The position numbers and the translations under genes are program-made. Positions 15,597-23,359 of a DNA stretch of 29,067 bases are shown one piece after another. This DNA is from Muribaculaceae bacterium (GTDB lineage: Bacteria > Bacteroidota > Bacteroidia > Bacteroidales > Muribaculaceae), in NCBI GenBank assembly GCA_022511505.1, contig JAFLTK010000055.1, positions 1-29,067 on the forward strand, read 5' to 3'. Each line of letters opens with the position of its first letter. Position 1 is the stretch's first letter. The notes beneath the pieces are model-generated. The model was not told the DNA's origin and did not search any database. It saw only the letters and a program-made list of their open reading frames with translations.

Positions 15597-17006
15597 ATGG
15601 AAAACATGATGAAGAAACTTATATACATTCTGGTGATGCTGCCCGTGCTGCTGACGGCGTGCATTGAGGACAGCATCTCGACATCGCCGGCCGACCAGCC
15701 GACATTCTCGGTCGACACGCTCGACTTGGGGACGCTGTTCACCACCCAGTCGTCGCCAACGTATGCTTTCACGGTCCACAATCGCCACGATAAGGTGATG
15801 AGCATCAGTGACATCGCGATGAGAGACGGAGGCGTGTTCCGCGTCAACGTCGATGGTGTCGCCGGGACGCGTTTCAGCAACGTCGAGATTCGCCCAAACG
15901 ATTCCATCTACATATTTGTCGAGGCTACGCTTCCCGAGGCCGGGCAGGCGCTCCCCGTCGCGGTTGAGGACCATCTCGACTTTGTCACCAACGGGGTGAC
16001 GCGCTCCGTTGTCATCACGGCTACCGGTCAGGATGTCAAGCGATTACAGGGTCTGGTCGTTGACCATGACATGACGCTCGACGCCTCGCTGCCCTATCAG
16101 ATTTTTGACTCGCTGGTGGTTCGCGCCGGCGCCACGCTGACGCTCGCCGAAGGTGTCAAACTGCATTTCCACGACAAGGCACTGCTCAGCGTCGACGGCA
16201 CATTGCGGTCGCTGGGCACCGTCGAACGACCAGTCGAGATGATGGGCGACCGCATGGACAATGTCGTCGGCTCGACATCGTTTGACCTCATGGCGTCACA
16301 GTGGCAGGGCGTGGTGTTCAACCCCGGTTCGCGCGATAACTATCTGCAACACACGTGGATACGCAACACCGTCGGCGGCGTGCTCGTCGACTCGCTCGGC
16401 GTCACCGACACCCCCGGCTTGACGATGGTCAACTGCCGCCTGCGCAACTCGGCGACCTACGCGCTGACCTCAATTCACTCGACAATCGACGCCACGGGCT
16501 GTGAGATTGCCGATGCCGCGGCCGGCGCCGTAGGGCTCGTTGGCGGCCGCTACTCGTTCAACTACTGCACGTTTGCCAACTACTACCTCTTTGCCGCCCT
16601 CGGTGGCCCGACCGTCACAATGGAATATGTCATGTCCGACGAGGCCGACGACTCCGGCCTGCCCCTGATGCAAGCCGTCTTCTCCAACTCCATCATCTAT
16701 GACGGACTCGGCCGCGACGACCTCAGTTACGGCGACCTGACCGGCTCGGCCGTCACCTTCAACCGCTGTCTGCTGAAAAGCGCCGGAACCGACGACGACA
16801 ACTTCATCAACTGCATCTGGGACACCGACCCGCTGTTCTACACCGTGCGCAACGAGTATCTTTTTGACTACCGCCTCCAGCCCGAGTCGCCCGCCATCGA
16901 GGCCGCCGACCCCGCCTTCCCCCTCTCCGCCGCCGCCGAGGTCGACTGGTATGGCATCCCCCGCGCCCTCACCATCGGCGCCTACCAGTACGTCGCCCCC
17001 GAATAA
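15597..17006 (+). CDS. Lipoprotein with Ig-like and right-handed parallel beta-helix domains
   Basis: A surface or periplasmic lipoprotein of about 465 aa. ATGs at 15597, 15606 and 15609 are all possible; the last gives the cleanest signal peptide (MKKLIYILVMLPVLLTAC). The lipobox cysteine follows LLTA. Residues about 30-140 look like an Ig-like/ASH beta-sandwich (TYAFTVHNRHDKVMSISDIA). From about 170 to 440 there are repeated short strands with Asn/Asp turns and a VNCRLRNSATYAL-type rung pattern of a parallel beta-helix. It ends with IPRALTIGAYQYV, as in many choice-of-anchor-Q type Bacteroidetes proteins. The beta-helix fold often binds polysaccharide, but no catalytic motif is visible, so no enzyme activity is assigned. 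It is divergent from the AraC gene. Confidence 0.8.
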   Translation: MENMMKKLIYILVMLPVLLTACIEDSISTSPADQPTFSVDTLDLGTLFTTQSSPTYAFTVHNRHDKVMSISDIAMRDGGVFRVNVDGVAGTRFSNVEIRPNDSIYIFVEATLPEAGQALPVAVEDHLDFVTNGVTRSVVITATGQDVKRLQGLVVDHDMTLDASLPYQIFDSLVVRAGATLTLAEGVKLHFHDKALLSVDGTLRSLGTVERPVEMMGDRMDNVVGSTSFDLMASQWQGVVFNPGSRDNYLQHTWIRNTVGGVLVDSLGVTDTPGLTMVNCRLRNSATYALTSIHSTIDATGCEIADAAAGAVGLVGGRYSFNYCTFANYYLFAALGGPTVTMEYVMSDEADDSGLPLMQAVFSNSIIYDGLGRDDLSYGDLTGSAVTFNRCLLKSAGTDDDNFINCIWDTDPLFYTVRNEYLFDYRLQPESPAIEAADPAFPLSAAAEVDWYGIPRALTIGAYQYVAPE

Positions 17007-17031
17007 ACACCCTCATCGCCATTTCGCCTTT

Positions 17032-17076
17032 GGGGTTCACACGCGCCCCGGGCTGACAAAAATCAATGGCAACAAG
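17032..17076 (+). repeat. Left copy of an imperfect 45-bp direct repeat flanking an AT-rich gene
   Basis: It shares GGGTTCA, then CGCGCCCC, GGGC, GACAAAA, TCAATGG and ACAAG in order with 17891-17934, with two single-base indels and a few substitutions (about 85 percent identity by eye). Confidence 0.6.
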
Positions 17077-17106
17077 GGGCATTTCAGCGATGCTTGCCCT
17101 TCAAAG

Positions 17107-17137
17107 TTGGTTAATTAAGATAAAATAGCTATATTTG
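17107..17137 (+). promoter_or_regulatory. Candidate promoter of the AT-rich hypothetical gene
   Basis: TTG (17107-17109), a 20-base spacer and TATATTTG (17130-17137) fit the Bacteroidetes pattern. It is 24 bases before the ATG at 17162, supporting that ATG as the original start. Confidence 0.5.
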
Positions 17138-17161
17138 CAATATCTATTAATCTCAAAGAAA

Positions 17162-17308
17162 ATGACAAAAATTTCTCGTAAGAACACAAAGGCCCAAGCT
17201 ACCAAGAAATGCAAGCCTTCATCAGCCTCAACTATAAAGCTGAAAGATGTTTCTTTGCAGGAACGTCAGGAACTTCGCATTTCTACTTATCACTATTTGC
17301 TCCCGTGA
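17162..17308 (+). pseudogene. N-terminal fragment of the AT-rich hypothetical gene (48 codons)
   Basis: An open frame of 48 codons rich in Lys (MTKISRKNTKAQATKK...) ends TYHYLLP at a TGA (17306-17308). The next frame continues smoothly from VTTSPDFYPSKF, so a one-base change in the CCC at 17302-17304 would fuse the two into one protein of about 240 aa. Confidence 0.45.
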
Positions 17309-17880
17309 CCACTTCCCCAGACTTTTATCCATCAAAATTCATCATGCGAAGCGTGAATCCCTCTACCCTTCGCATTACCGATTTATGGGCATTCAAATCT
17401 ACAAAAAGCAACAAAAGATATATAATAGAAGTAGAAGGTTTTGAAGATGAGTTTTATGGATTAAAATTTTATTGGAAAGGAGTCGAAAAAAGCCCCAATA
17501 GATACTCATTGTTGACAAATGACTATGAGCCAAGGAAAATCGTTAGAACTTGCATTGAGGTAATGTTAAATTATTATCGGAATAATCACCGTATTTCTTT
17601 TGGTTTTGTTGCGGCCCCCGACTTGGAAGAAGATATCAAAGGCAAGAAATATTCTTGTAAAGAAGGGAGCCGAAGATTTATTTTTTATAAAAGAATGATG
17701 ATAAACCTTTTTGGTCCTAAAACTTTCCGACAATTATCTGACACAGAGCATCGAATATATTTATTGGTAAATCAAGGTCGATTATCTGATGGCTCAATTT
17801 CCATTAATGAAATTGAGAAGAAGATAAACCAATTATATAGCGGAGATTTCTATATTTCTGAAAGCGAGACGGAAGGATAA
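17209..17880 (+). CDS. AT-rich hypothetical protein, probably missing its true N-terminus by frameshift
   Basis: I do not recognise this protein. The open frame gives 223 aa from the ATG at 17209, but residues before about 33 probably read a wrong frame: the overlapping frame from 17162 has a promoter and a natural-looking N-terminus, and joins here near 17303. The ATG at 17344 (MRSVNPSTLRITDLWAF) is a conservative intact start, giving 178 aa. The product is basic and aromatic-rich with no membrane segment. It is soluble-looking, with segments such as GFEDEFYGLKFYWKGVEKS and a C-terminal stretch with a possible small helical domain (LSDTEHRIYLLVNQGRLSDG). Base composition is much lower in GC than both neighbours, and imperfect direct repeats flank it, suggesting an inserted cargo gene. 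Confidence 0.55.
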   Translation: MQAFISLNYKAERCFFAGTSGTSHFYLSLFAPVTTSPDFYPSKFIMRSVNPSTLRITDLWAFKSTKSNKRYIIEVEGFEDEFYGLKFYWKGVEKSPNRYSLLTNDYEPRKIVRTCIEVMLNYYRNNHRISFGFVAAPDLEEDIKGKKYSCKEGSRRFIFYKRMMINLFGPKTFRQLSDTEHRIYLLVNQGRLSDGSISINEIEKKINQLYSGDFYISESETEG

Positions 17881-17890
17881 AGGGTTGGGC

Positions 17891-17934
17891 GGGTTCATAC
17901 GCGCCCCCGGGCCGACAAAATCAATGGCGACAAG
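17891..17934 (+). repeat. Right copy of an imperfect 45-bp direct repeat flanking an AT-rich gene
   Basis: Partner of 17032-17076, starting 11 bases after the stop codon of the AT-rich gene and in the same orientation. Confidence 0.6.
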
Positions 17935-17943
17935 TATAGACAA

Positions 17944-17979
17944 CGAGAGCTCGGTGCCGATGGCGGCGCCGAGCTCTCG
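17944..17979. terminator. Strong hairpin, bidirectional terminator between convergent genes
   Basis: Arms 17944-17958 and 17965-17979 (CGAGAGCTCGGTGCC against GGCGCCGAGCTCTCG) pair over 15 bases with one G-T wobble and a 6-base loop. It sits between the ends of convergent genes. T-rich tracts on either side are weak. Confidence 0.6.
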
Positions 17980-18011
17980 CTTATTGTTGGCGGAGGTTTA
18001 ACCCCGCGGGA

Positions 18012-19610
18012 TTATTCGTCTTTGGGTGTCTTGTTGGTGTAAATCCGGTTTTTGTCTGAGCCGTTGAGATGTTCGCCTTCAATGGGGTCGTTGAAGTCGC
18101 CGCTCTGGTCGTCGACAATGCTGACGGTGCAGTCTTCATCGTCGGCAAAGGCGTTGATATACTGGTCGGGCTCCTTATCCAGGAATCGGATGGTTGCCTG
18201 GTTGAGGTATTCCTTGAGAGTATCGAGGTCGATGGAGTCGTTGAAGTAGTTCCAGATCTCGAAAGTGATGCCGTCGTTGCATTTTGCGTAGCACCAGTCG
18301 ATGGCTTCCTGAGTGATGCCGTCGGTGGTGATGCGGATGCCGTCGTCCTCATAAGAGATTGTCAATTTGACGGTTATGTCGCTGTCTTTGAGGGTGTAAA
18401 CGAGCTCGGTGGGACCTCCGTGTATCATGTGGGTCTTGTCGTGCTTCATGGCGATTTCCATGTCGTCGGCCTCGCAGTAATACTCTCTGGGGACGGGGAT
18501 AAATATCTCGACGTCGGTAGCGGCGCGAACGTGGATTGAGAGGTGTGATTCGAGAGTGCCGTCACCCTTGTCGGTACCGTTGAGGTTTACTTCAACCTCG
18601 TCACCCTGGGGAACGGCAGGGGTGTCGGGTGTGGGAGTTACGTCGCCGGGCTCCTCGGGCTGGGGTTCCTCGATATTGTCGTCGCCGTTGTCATCGCCGT
18701 TATCATCGCCATTGTCATCACCGTTGTCATCGCCGTTGTCATCGCCGTTGTCACCGGGAGTTTCGGTATCTCCGGGCTTAGAGGGAATTTCGTCTACAGG
18801 GTGGAGTTCCACGTCGCAAGTGAACACCCAGTCCTGGAAGTCAAAGTCGGTCCAGTCCTCGAGGCCGAGGTAGGTCTTGCCTTCAAGGATGAAGGTGACA
18901 GCGTGGAGCGTAGAGGTTGCTTCGGGCTGTAGGCGATTGCCGTTGCCGTCAGTGCGGTAAACCTCATCGTTCTTTGAAGAGTCGCTAAAGTAGCGAGTTT
19001 TTCCATCGTTGGTATTACCATTCCAGAAGAAGCCAAAGGTAACGCCGGCGGGTACATTAATCTGAATACCCTTGCTGGCAACTTGGGGAACGGACTGTTG
19101 GGTCTCTTCATCCCAACCCCATGTCGTTTCGGTCAGGCCCCAAGGGTTCATGCCTTCCCAAACAATCACTTCGTGATAGTTACCATCGGCATCATAGTAG
19201 AACACGCCAAGGTCGTTGGGGGTGCTTGTCTGAGAGTAAACGGGATAGAACTCAAGCGTCATGTCTTCGTCGGCATAGAAAAGGAAACCCTCATGAAGGT
19301 CTTCTTTGAGGTTATCGTTCTTCTCGGGAAGCCATTCGTTAATGATTTCTTCCTCGTGAGCGCGGTCAATGAGAGTGGTTTTACATTCCTGGGCGGTAAC
19401 ACCCTGAGCGGGTACTTTGCTGATGACGCGAGTGCCACCGGGGGTCATGATGTAGCCGCCCGAGTAGGCAACTACTTTAGCCTCTCTGACGAGGCTAAGG
19501 TCATCGCCGTTGGGCGAGAACAAGCCTTCTTCTGACGAGCAGGCCACGAAAGTGCTTCCGAGAGCCAACACGCCGAGGGCGTTTACAATTAAATTTTTCT
19601 TCATATACAT
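18012..19610 (-). CDS. Secreted lipoprotein with DUF4114-like domain and acidic GDDN-repeat linker
   Basis: A 532 aa lipoprotein (530 if Met3 is used). The signal peptide ends in a lipobox STFVAC with C24 lipidated. The N-terminal half (about residues 120-275) has the pattern of DUF4114-type domains: GVTFGFFWNG, then TYLGLEDWTDFDFQDWVFTCDVE, often found in surface proteins and thought to bind calcium. A linker of six GDDN repeats (about 286-312) followed by a Pro/Glu stretch separates it from a C-terminal module of unknown type, ending near LNGSDKNRIYTNKT. The design suggests a cell-surface adhesin or matrix-type protein; function is unknown. It is divergent from the phospholipase gene with a 384-base shared upstream region. 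Confidence 0.75.
   Translation of the reverse strand: MYMKKNLIVNALGVLALGSTFVACSSEEGLFSPNGDDLSLVREAKVVAYSGGYIMTPGGTRVISKVPAQGVTAQECKTTLIDRAHEEEIINEWLPEKNDNLKEDLHEGFLFYADEDMTLEFYPVYSQTSTPNDLGVFYYDADGNYHEVIVWEGMNPWGLTETTWGWDEETQQSVPQVASKGIQINVPAGVTFGFFWNGNTNDGKTRYFSDSSKNDEVYRTDGNGNRLQPEATSTLHAVTFILEGKTYLGLEDWTDFDFQDWVFTCDVELHPVDEIPSKPGDTETPGDNGDDNGDDNGDDNGDDNGDDNGDDNIEEPQPEEPGDVTPTPDTPAVPQGDEVEVNLNGTDKGDGTLESHLSIHVRAATDVEIFIPVPREYYCEADDMEIAMKHDKTHMIHGGPTELVYTLKDSDITVKLTISYEDDGIRITTDGITQEAIDWCYAKCNDGITFEIWNYFNDSIDLDTLKEYLNQATIRFLDKEPDQYINAFADDEDCTVSIVDDQSGDFNDPIEGEHLNGSDKNRIYTNKTPKDE
18677..18755. repeat. 12-bp tandem repeat encoding the GDDN linker
   Basis: About 6.5 copies of a 12-base unit (plus-strand form close to GTCATCGCCGTT) encode GDDN repeats in the lipoprotein. 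The period is a multiple of three, so copy number changes would alter linker length without breaking the frame. Confidence 0.85.
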
Positions 19611-19697
19611 GCTAAATAGATTTAATAGATTATTGATTAACAGTTATTTAGAATAGCATCGTGAATAAAATATCACAAATGAATATTTTACGAACTG

Positions 19698-19705
19698 CAA
19701 AATTA
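19698..19705 (-). promoter_or_regulatory. Candidate -7 element of the DUF4114-like lipoprotein gene
   Basis: Minus-strand TAATTTTG matches TAnnTTTG. It would give a long leader of about 85 bases. No -33 TTG at proper spacing. Confidence 0.4.
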
Positions 19706-19913
19706 TGAAAAACTTCACGGCGACAGCTTGTCAAGTCGTTAAAGAACGTTAAACGTCTTTATTTTTATACACTTTCTCAGGCGGAAATCGGAGAAACCGG
19801 AGAAGACGATGGTCTTGAATTAATAAAAAATCTCGTTAAGCATGTTCTAACAATCTAAAAAATTAACAATTTTATCTTAGTGAACTCTTTAAATATTTTG
19901 ATGCGGTTGCCGT

Positions 19914-19963
19914 GTTAACTCGCCCGCGCGGCATTGAGTTAACGGGATTTTTTCTTAACTTTG
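19914..19963 (+). promoter_or_regulatory. Promoter of the phospholipase-acyltransferase operon with inverted repeat
   Basis: TTG (19934-19936), a 19-base spacer and TAACTTTG (19956-19963) fit the promoter consensus, 31 bases before the ATG. GTTAACTC (19914-19921) and GAGTTAAC (19936-19943) are perfect 8-base arms, 14 bases apart, spanning the -33 element, a plausible operator. Confidence 0.6.
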
Positions 19964-19994
19964 CGGGTGTTTTCACTACTCAACTTATATATTA

Positions 19995-20840
19995 ATGAGA
20001 AATATAGCGAGGATTGTTGCCATTATTGTCATGATGTTACCGGCGGCGCTGACCTGCCGGTCGCAAATCATCAGCGCCGGCGGCGAGTCGGTCAGCAGCG
20101 ACAGCGTGCGCAACGCCTTTGACAACGGTCCCTACTTTGGCCTCTACAAAGACAACTATTTTATTTTTGGCACGTCGGTCGGCCCCAAACCTACCGTCAA
20201 AAACACCAATATCAAATTCCAAATATCGATTGCTCAGCGACTTACGCGCAGCACCCTCCCCTGGGGTACCTACCTCTACCTCTTCTATACCCAAAAATGT
20301 TTTTGGAACGTGCTCGAGAACTCGATGCCCATGACCGACCTCAACTTCAACCCGGGCATCGGCCTGACTAAGCCCCTTTTTGTCAAAAACCGCTATATCG
20401 GCAAGGTTAGTCTGATTCTCGAACACGAGTCTAACGGCCGCGACGGCCTCGCTTCGCGCTCGTGGAACCGCGTGTCGCTCGCCGGCAACATCATGATTGA
20501 CCCCAACTTTATTGTCCACGGTAAGGTCTGGATTCCGATTATCGACGGCATGAACAACCGCGACATCCTCGACTACTGCGGCCTCTTTGAGGTGGGCACG
20601 TCGCTGACGTCGGCCAACAAGCGTTTTGGCTTTGCGGTGTCGCTGACCAAGCGCCGCGGCTGGAAACCAAACTATAACACGGTTCTGGAGTTCAACTACC
20701 GCATCTTCAAGCGCGACAACCAGTTCCTCTTTGTCCAATATTATAATGGCTACGGCGAAGGCCTGCTCGCCTACAAGGAGTTTCACTCGTCGCTCAGGGT
20801 TGGCATCGTCATCAAGCCGCGACTGTTCAGCGACTATTGA
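19995..20840 (+). CDS. pldA: Outer membrane phospholipase A (OMPLA-type)
   Basis: Outer-membrane lipase that removes acyl chains from phospholipids in the outer leaflet. The 281 aa protein has a signal peptide (about residues 1-23) and barrel-like strands. The OMPLA active site is intact: H144, S146 and N158 in LEHESNGRD...SRSWNRV, with the same His-x-Ser and His+14 Asn spacing as H142/S144/N156 of E. coli OMPLA. Strand segments such as GTYLYLFYTQKCFW fit the 12-strand barrel. Length is typical of the family. The downstream acyltransferase starts one base after its stop (TGATATG), so the two are co-expressed. Confidence 0.9.
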   Translation: MRNIARIVAIIVMMLPAALTCRSQIISAGGESVSSDSVRNAFDNGPYFGLYKDNYFIFGTSVGPKPTVKNTNIKFQISIAQRLTRSTLPWGTYLYLFYTQKCFWNVLENSMPMTDLNFNPGIGLTKPLFVKNRYIGKVSLILEHESNGRDGLASRSWNRVSLAGNIMIDPNFIVHGKVWIPIIDGMNNRDILDYCGLFEVGTSLTSANKRFGFAVSLTKRRGWKPNYNTVLEFNYRIFKRDNQFLFVQYYNGYGEGLLAYKEFHSSLRVGIVIKPRLFSDY

Positions 20841-20841
20841 T

Positions 20842-21465
20842 ATGGATTACCGGCAGTTTGAAATTTGCGGCGAGGAGGTCCTGATACCCGTGCCCCGCAG
20901 TTATCGCGATTGCGCCGAGTTGATACGGTCAGATTCTTATCGGCATAACGGCCGATGTGACAGCCTGTTGCACATCTGGCTCAGCGGTTTCAGCCGCGTC
21001 AGCATCGGTTTCTCGTTCTGGTTCCGTCTTGCCCAGCACCGCAAGGGTTGGCTCTACCCCCTCGCCAAACTTATGGCCAAGAGATACAAGAAAGGCTACG
21101 GCCTTTTTATCCCGCCTAAGACGCTGATAGGCTATGGTTTATACATCCAGCACTGTCAGGGCCTGATAATCAACCCCGCGGCCGTTATAGGCAACAACGT
21201 CAACTTCGGCCAGTTTACCACGGTTGGTAGCACGCGCGAGCGCGCGGCCATGATTGGCAACAATGTCTACGTCGGTCCGTCGGTCAGCATAGTCAACGAC
21301 GTCGAGATTGGCAGTGGCACACGGATAGGCGCCGGTGCCGTCGTAGTCAAGGACGTCGCGCCCGGCACCACCGTTGGAGGAGTCCCCGCCAAGCCGCTCC
21401 CGTCGGCCTCGGGTGAAAACCTCATCCAAAACCCATGGCCCCTCCCCAAAAACGGCGATAAATAG
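20842..21465 (+). CDS. Serine acetyltransferase-like hexapeptide acyltransferase
   Basis: A 207 aa cytoplasmic acyltransferase with a left-handed beta-helix. I chose the ATG at 20842, one base after the pldA stop; a longer in-frame ATG at 20731 lies inside pldA. The N-terminal helix part contains LIRSDSYRHNG, as in SAT-like proteins of glycan clusters. Hexapeptide repeats run from about 105 to 185 (IINPAAVIGNNVNFGQ, AMIGNNVYVGPS, EIGSGTRIGAGAVV, VGGVPAK). H104 in YIQHCQGL is the likely catalytic base. It is shorter than true CysE proteins, and the LIRSD start favours a surface-glycan O-acetyltransferase. Pairing with a phospholipase suggests envelope lipid or glycan modification, but acetyl-serine synthesis cannot be ruled out. 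Confidence 0.75.
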   Translation: MDYRQFEICGEEVLIPVPRSYRDCAELIRSDSYRHNGRCDSLLHIWLSGFSRVSIGFSFWFRLAQHRKGWLYPLAKLMAKRYKKGYGLFIPPKTLIGYGLYIQHCQGLIINPAAVIGNNVNFGQFTTVGSTRERAAMIGNNVYVGPSVSIVNDVEIGSGTRIGAGAVVVKDVAPGTTVGGVPAKPLPSASGENLIQNPWPLPKNGDK

Positions 21466-21613
21466 CGGGATTGGGCAACCTCATTATAATTTCGGCTTTT
21501 AACCATATACTGTTTCTCAATTGATTTTGGAATGAGTTTAGACACAAGGTTTAAATAATATAAAAAAGAGCTTTTTTTGTTATATTTAAAGTATTAACAA
21601 TCAATTTAAAATT

Positions 21614-21886
21614 ATGGATTTCACAAAAGCTAACGTAAGTATGGATATGAAAAATATTGCAGAACTTCCGATTGAAGAACGTATGAAATATGTTGATAAT
21701 TTGACAACTGAACAATATCATCAATACATACAATATTTAACATCAAAATCTATAAATGAAGGTAGAAAACATACAAGAGAAATAATTGTTGATTACACAA
21801 TGGAGGATGAAATAAAAAAGGGTACAGCTATTGATCTTGATGAATACCTCAAAAGAAAGAGAAAAGAACTTGGATTAAAATCATGA
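21614..21886 (+). CDS. Small AT-rich hypothetical protein, possible antitoxin-like partner
   Basis: A 90 aa charged, helical-looking protein of unknown family. The first part has ELPIEERMKYVDNLTTEQYHQYIQYL; the C-terminus is very basic (DEYLKRKRKELGLKS). It is far more AT-rich than the flanking acyltransferase and recA genes. Its stop overlaps a new ATG (ATGA), the arrangement seen in two-gene modules such as toxin-antitoxin pairs, but the second frame stops after 11 codons. I infer a remnant of a transferred two-gene cassette. No toxin or antitoxin motif is recognised, so this is only an architectural hint. Confidence 0.5.
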   Translation: MDFTKANVSMDMKNIAELPIEERMKYVDNLTTEQYHQYIQYLTSKSINEGRKHTREIIVDYTMEDEIKKGTAIDLDEYLKRKRKELGLKS

Positions 21887-21918
21887 AATTACATTTTTTT
21901 AATGAAGATACGGAATGA
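21883..21918 (+). pseudogene. Truncated second gene of the AT-rich cassette (11 codons)
   Basis: It starts by ATGA overlap with the previous gene and reads MKLHFFNEDTE before TGA. AT-rich sequence ends here and the recA leader begins, so most of the partner gene appears deleted. Confidence 0.35.
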
Positions 21919-22103
21919 ACCCTAAGGGCGAATTTTCTGTCACGGGACCATCACAAAACCGACGTGGAGCCGAAATACCTGCTTTTTTCTATGGGTGTGC
22001 TCGCCGTGATGGATTTTTTTGCTATTTTTGCATTGATGAATATTTTTCAGCCGTTTCACATCAATTAACACGACTGGGTAAAACAATTGCCCGCTATCGG
22101 TGT

Positions 22104-22111
22104 TATCTTTG
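22104..22111 (+). promoter_or_regulatory. Candidate -7 promoter element of recA
   Basis: TATCTTTG matches TAnnTTTG, 35 bases before the recA ATG. A weaker alternative, TATTTTTG, is at 22023-22030. No ideal -33 element or recognisable SOS box is seen. Confidence 0.5.
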
Positions 22112-22146
22112 CAACATCATTAGAAAATAAAGAAAATTATCAAGAT

Positions 22147-23331
22147 ATGGAAAAGAAAAAAACTACTGCCAAAAAGGGCGCAAAGGTTGAGGTTGACCCT
22201 CGTCAGACCAAACTCAATGCTCTCGCTCAGGCGATGGGCGCCATCACCAAGAAGCATGGCCATGGCTCGATTATGACCCTTGGCGATGACTCGGTAGAGG
22301 ATGTCGAGGTTATCCCAACCGGCTCGATAGGGTTGAACTATGCGCTTGGCGTCGGCGGTTTCCCGCGCGGCCGCATCATCGAGATTTTCGGCCCGGAATC
22401 GTCGGGTAAAACGACGCTCGCCATCCACGCTATCGCCGAGGCGCAAAAGGCCGGCGGCATCGCGGCCATCATCGACGCCGAGCATGCTTTTGATCGCTTC
22501 TATGCCGAGAAGCTGGGCGTAGACGTCAACTCGCTGCTCATCTCTCAGCCCGACAATGGCGAGCAGGCACTCGAGATTGCCGAGCAGTTGATTCGCTCGT
22601 CGGCCATCGACATCATTGTCATCGACTCGGTGGCGGCACTGACTCCCAAGAACGAAATCGACGGCGAGATGGGCGACCGCAACATGGGCCTTCAGGCGCG
22701 ATTGATGTCACAGGCTATGCGCAAGATGACCGGCTACATTTCGCGCACCAACACTTGCTGCATCTTCATCAACCAGTTGCGCGAGAAGATAGGCCAGATG
22801 TTTGGCCCCGCCGAAACGACCACCGGCGGTAACGCGCTGAAATTCTATGCGTCGGTGCGCGTCGACATTCGCCCCAGCACCACCATCAAGCAGGGCGAGG
22901 ATGTCCTCGGCCGCAAGACCAAGGTGAAGGTTGTCAAAAACAAGGTTGCGCCCCCCTTCAAGCGCGCCGAGTTTGACATCATGTTTGGCGAAGGCATCTC
23001 GCGCTCGGGCGAAATCGTCGATCTGGGCGAGGAACTGGGCATCATCAGCAAGAGCGGCTCGTGGTACAGTTACAACGGCTCGAAACTTGGCCAAGGCCGC
23101 GACGGCGTCAAGCGCGTCATTGCCGACAATCCCGAACTTGCCGAAGAACTCGAGGCCAAAATCATGGAAGCGCTCCGCAATGCCGCTCCCAAGACGTCCA
23201 AGAAGAGCACCAAGTCAACCAAAGCCGACGTTGAAGTCGAGGGCGCGGCCGATGGTGTCGATGCCGATGTCGAGGACTTTGACGACGACCTCCCCGAAGG
23301 CGACGACTTCATCCTCGAGGAAGACCTGTAA
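22147..23331 (+). CDS. recA: Recombinase RecA
   Basis: Core recombinase that forms filaments on single-stranded DNA, drives strand exchange and triggers SOS-type repressor cleavage. From the ATG at 22147 it is 394 aa; the in-frame extension to 22087 would contain the promoter. Walker A is GPESSGKTT (residues 82-90), followed by the AEHAFD motif (111-116), the Walker B region IIVIDSVAAL, the KIGQMFG and ETTTGGNALKFYASVR loop-2 region, and the C-terminal domain. A long Lys/Ser then very acidic tail follows from about residue 350. The tail is longer than in E. coli, common in Bacteroidetes. It is followed by a strong terminator, so it is a single-gene unit. Confidence 0.98.
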   Translation: MEKKKTTAKKGAKVEVDPRQTKLNALAQAMGAITKKHGHGSIMTLGDDSVEDVEVIPTGSIGLNYALGVGGFPRGRIIEIFGPESSGKTTLAIHAIAEAQKAGGIAAIIDAEHAFDRFYAEKLGVDVNSLLISQPDNGEQALEIAEQLIRSSAIDIIVIDSVAALTPKNEIDGEMGDRNMGLQARLMSQAMRKMTGYISRTNTCCIFINQLREKIGQMFGPAETTTGGNALKFYASVRVDIRPSTTIKQGEDVLGRKTKVKVVKNKVAPPFKRAEFDIMFGEGISRSGEIVDLGEELGIISKSGSWYSYNGSKLGQGRDGVKRVIADNPELAEELEAKIMEALRNAAPKTSKKSTKSTKADVEVEGAADGVDADVEDFDDDLPEGDDFILEEDL

Positions 23332-23359
23332 ACCCCGCCGAACACTTCCGGAAAACGTT

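Larger units (their letters stand above)
19611..19994. other. Divergent intergenic region with promoters for the lipoprotein and phospholipase genes
   Basis: No gene is seen in these 384 AT-rich bases. It holds a minus-strand -7 site (19698-19705) and a plus-strand promoter with an inverted repeat (19914-19963). The middle (about 19740-19900) shows only AT-rich sequence and an imperfect AAAGAACGTT/AAACGTCTTT pair. Confidence 0.6.

Noticed and set aside
21915..22130. Open frame of 71 codons before recA
   Set aside because: It overlaps the recA promoter region, has no recognisable features and looks like leader DNA.
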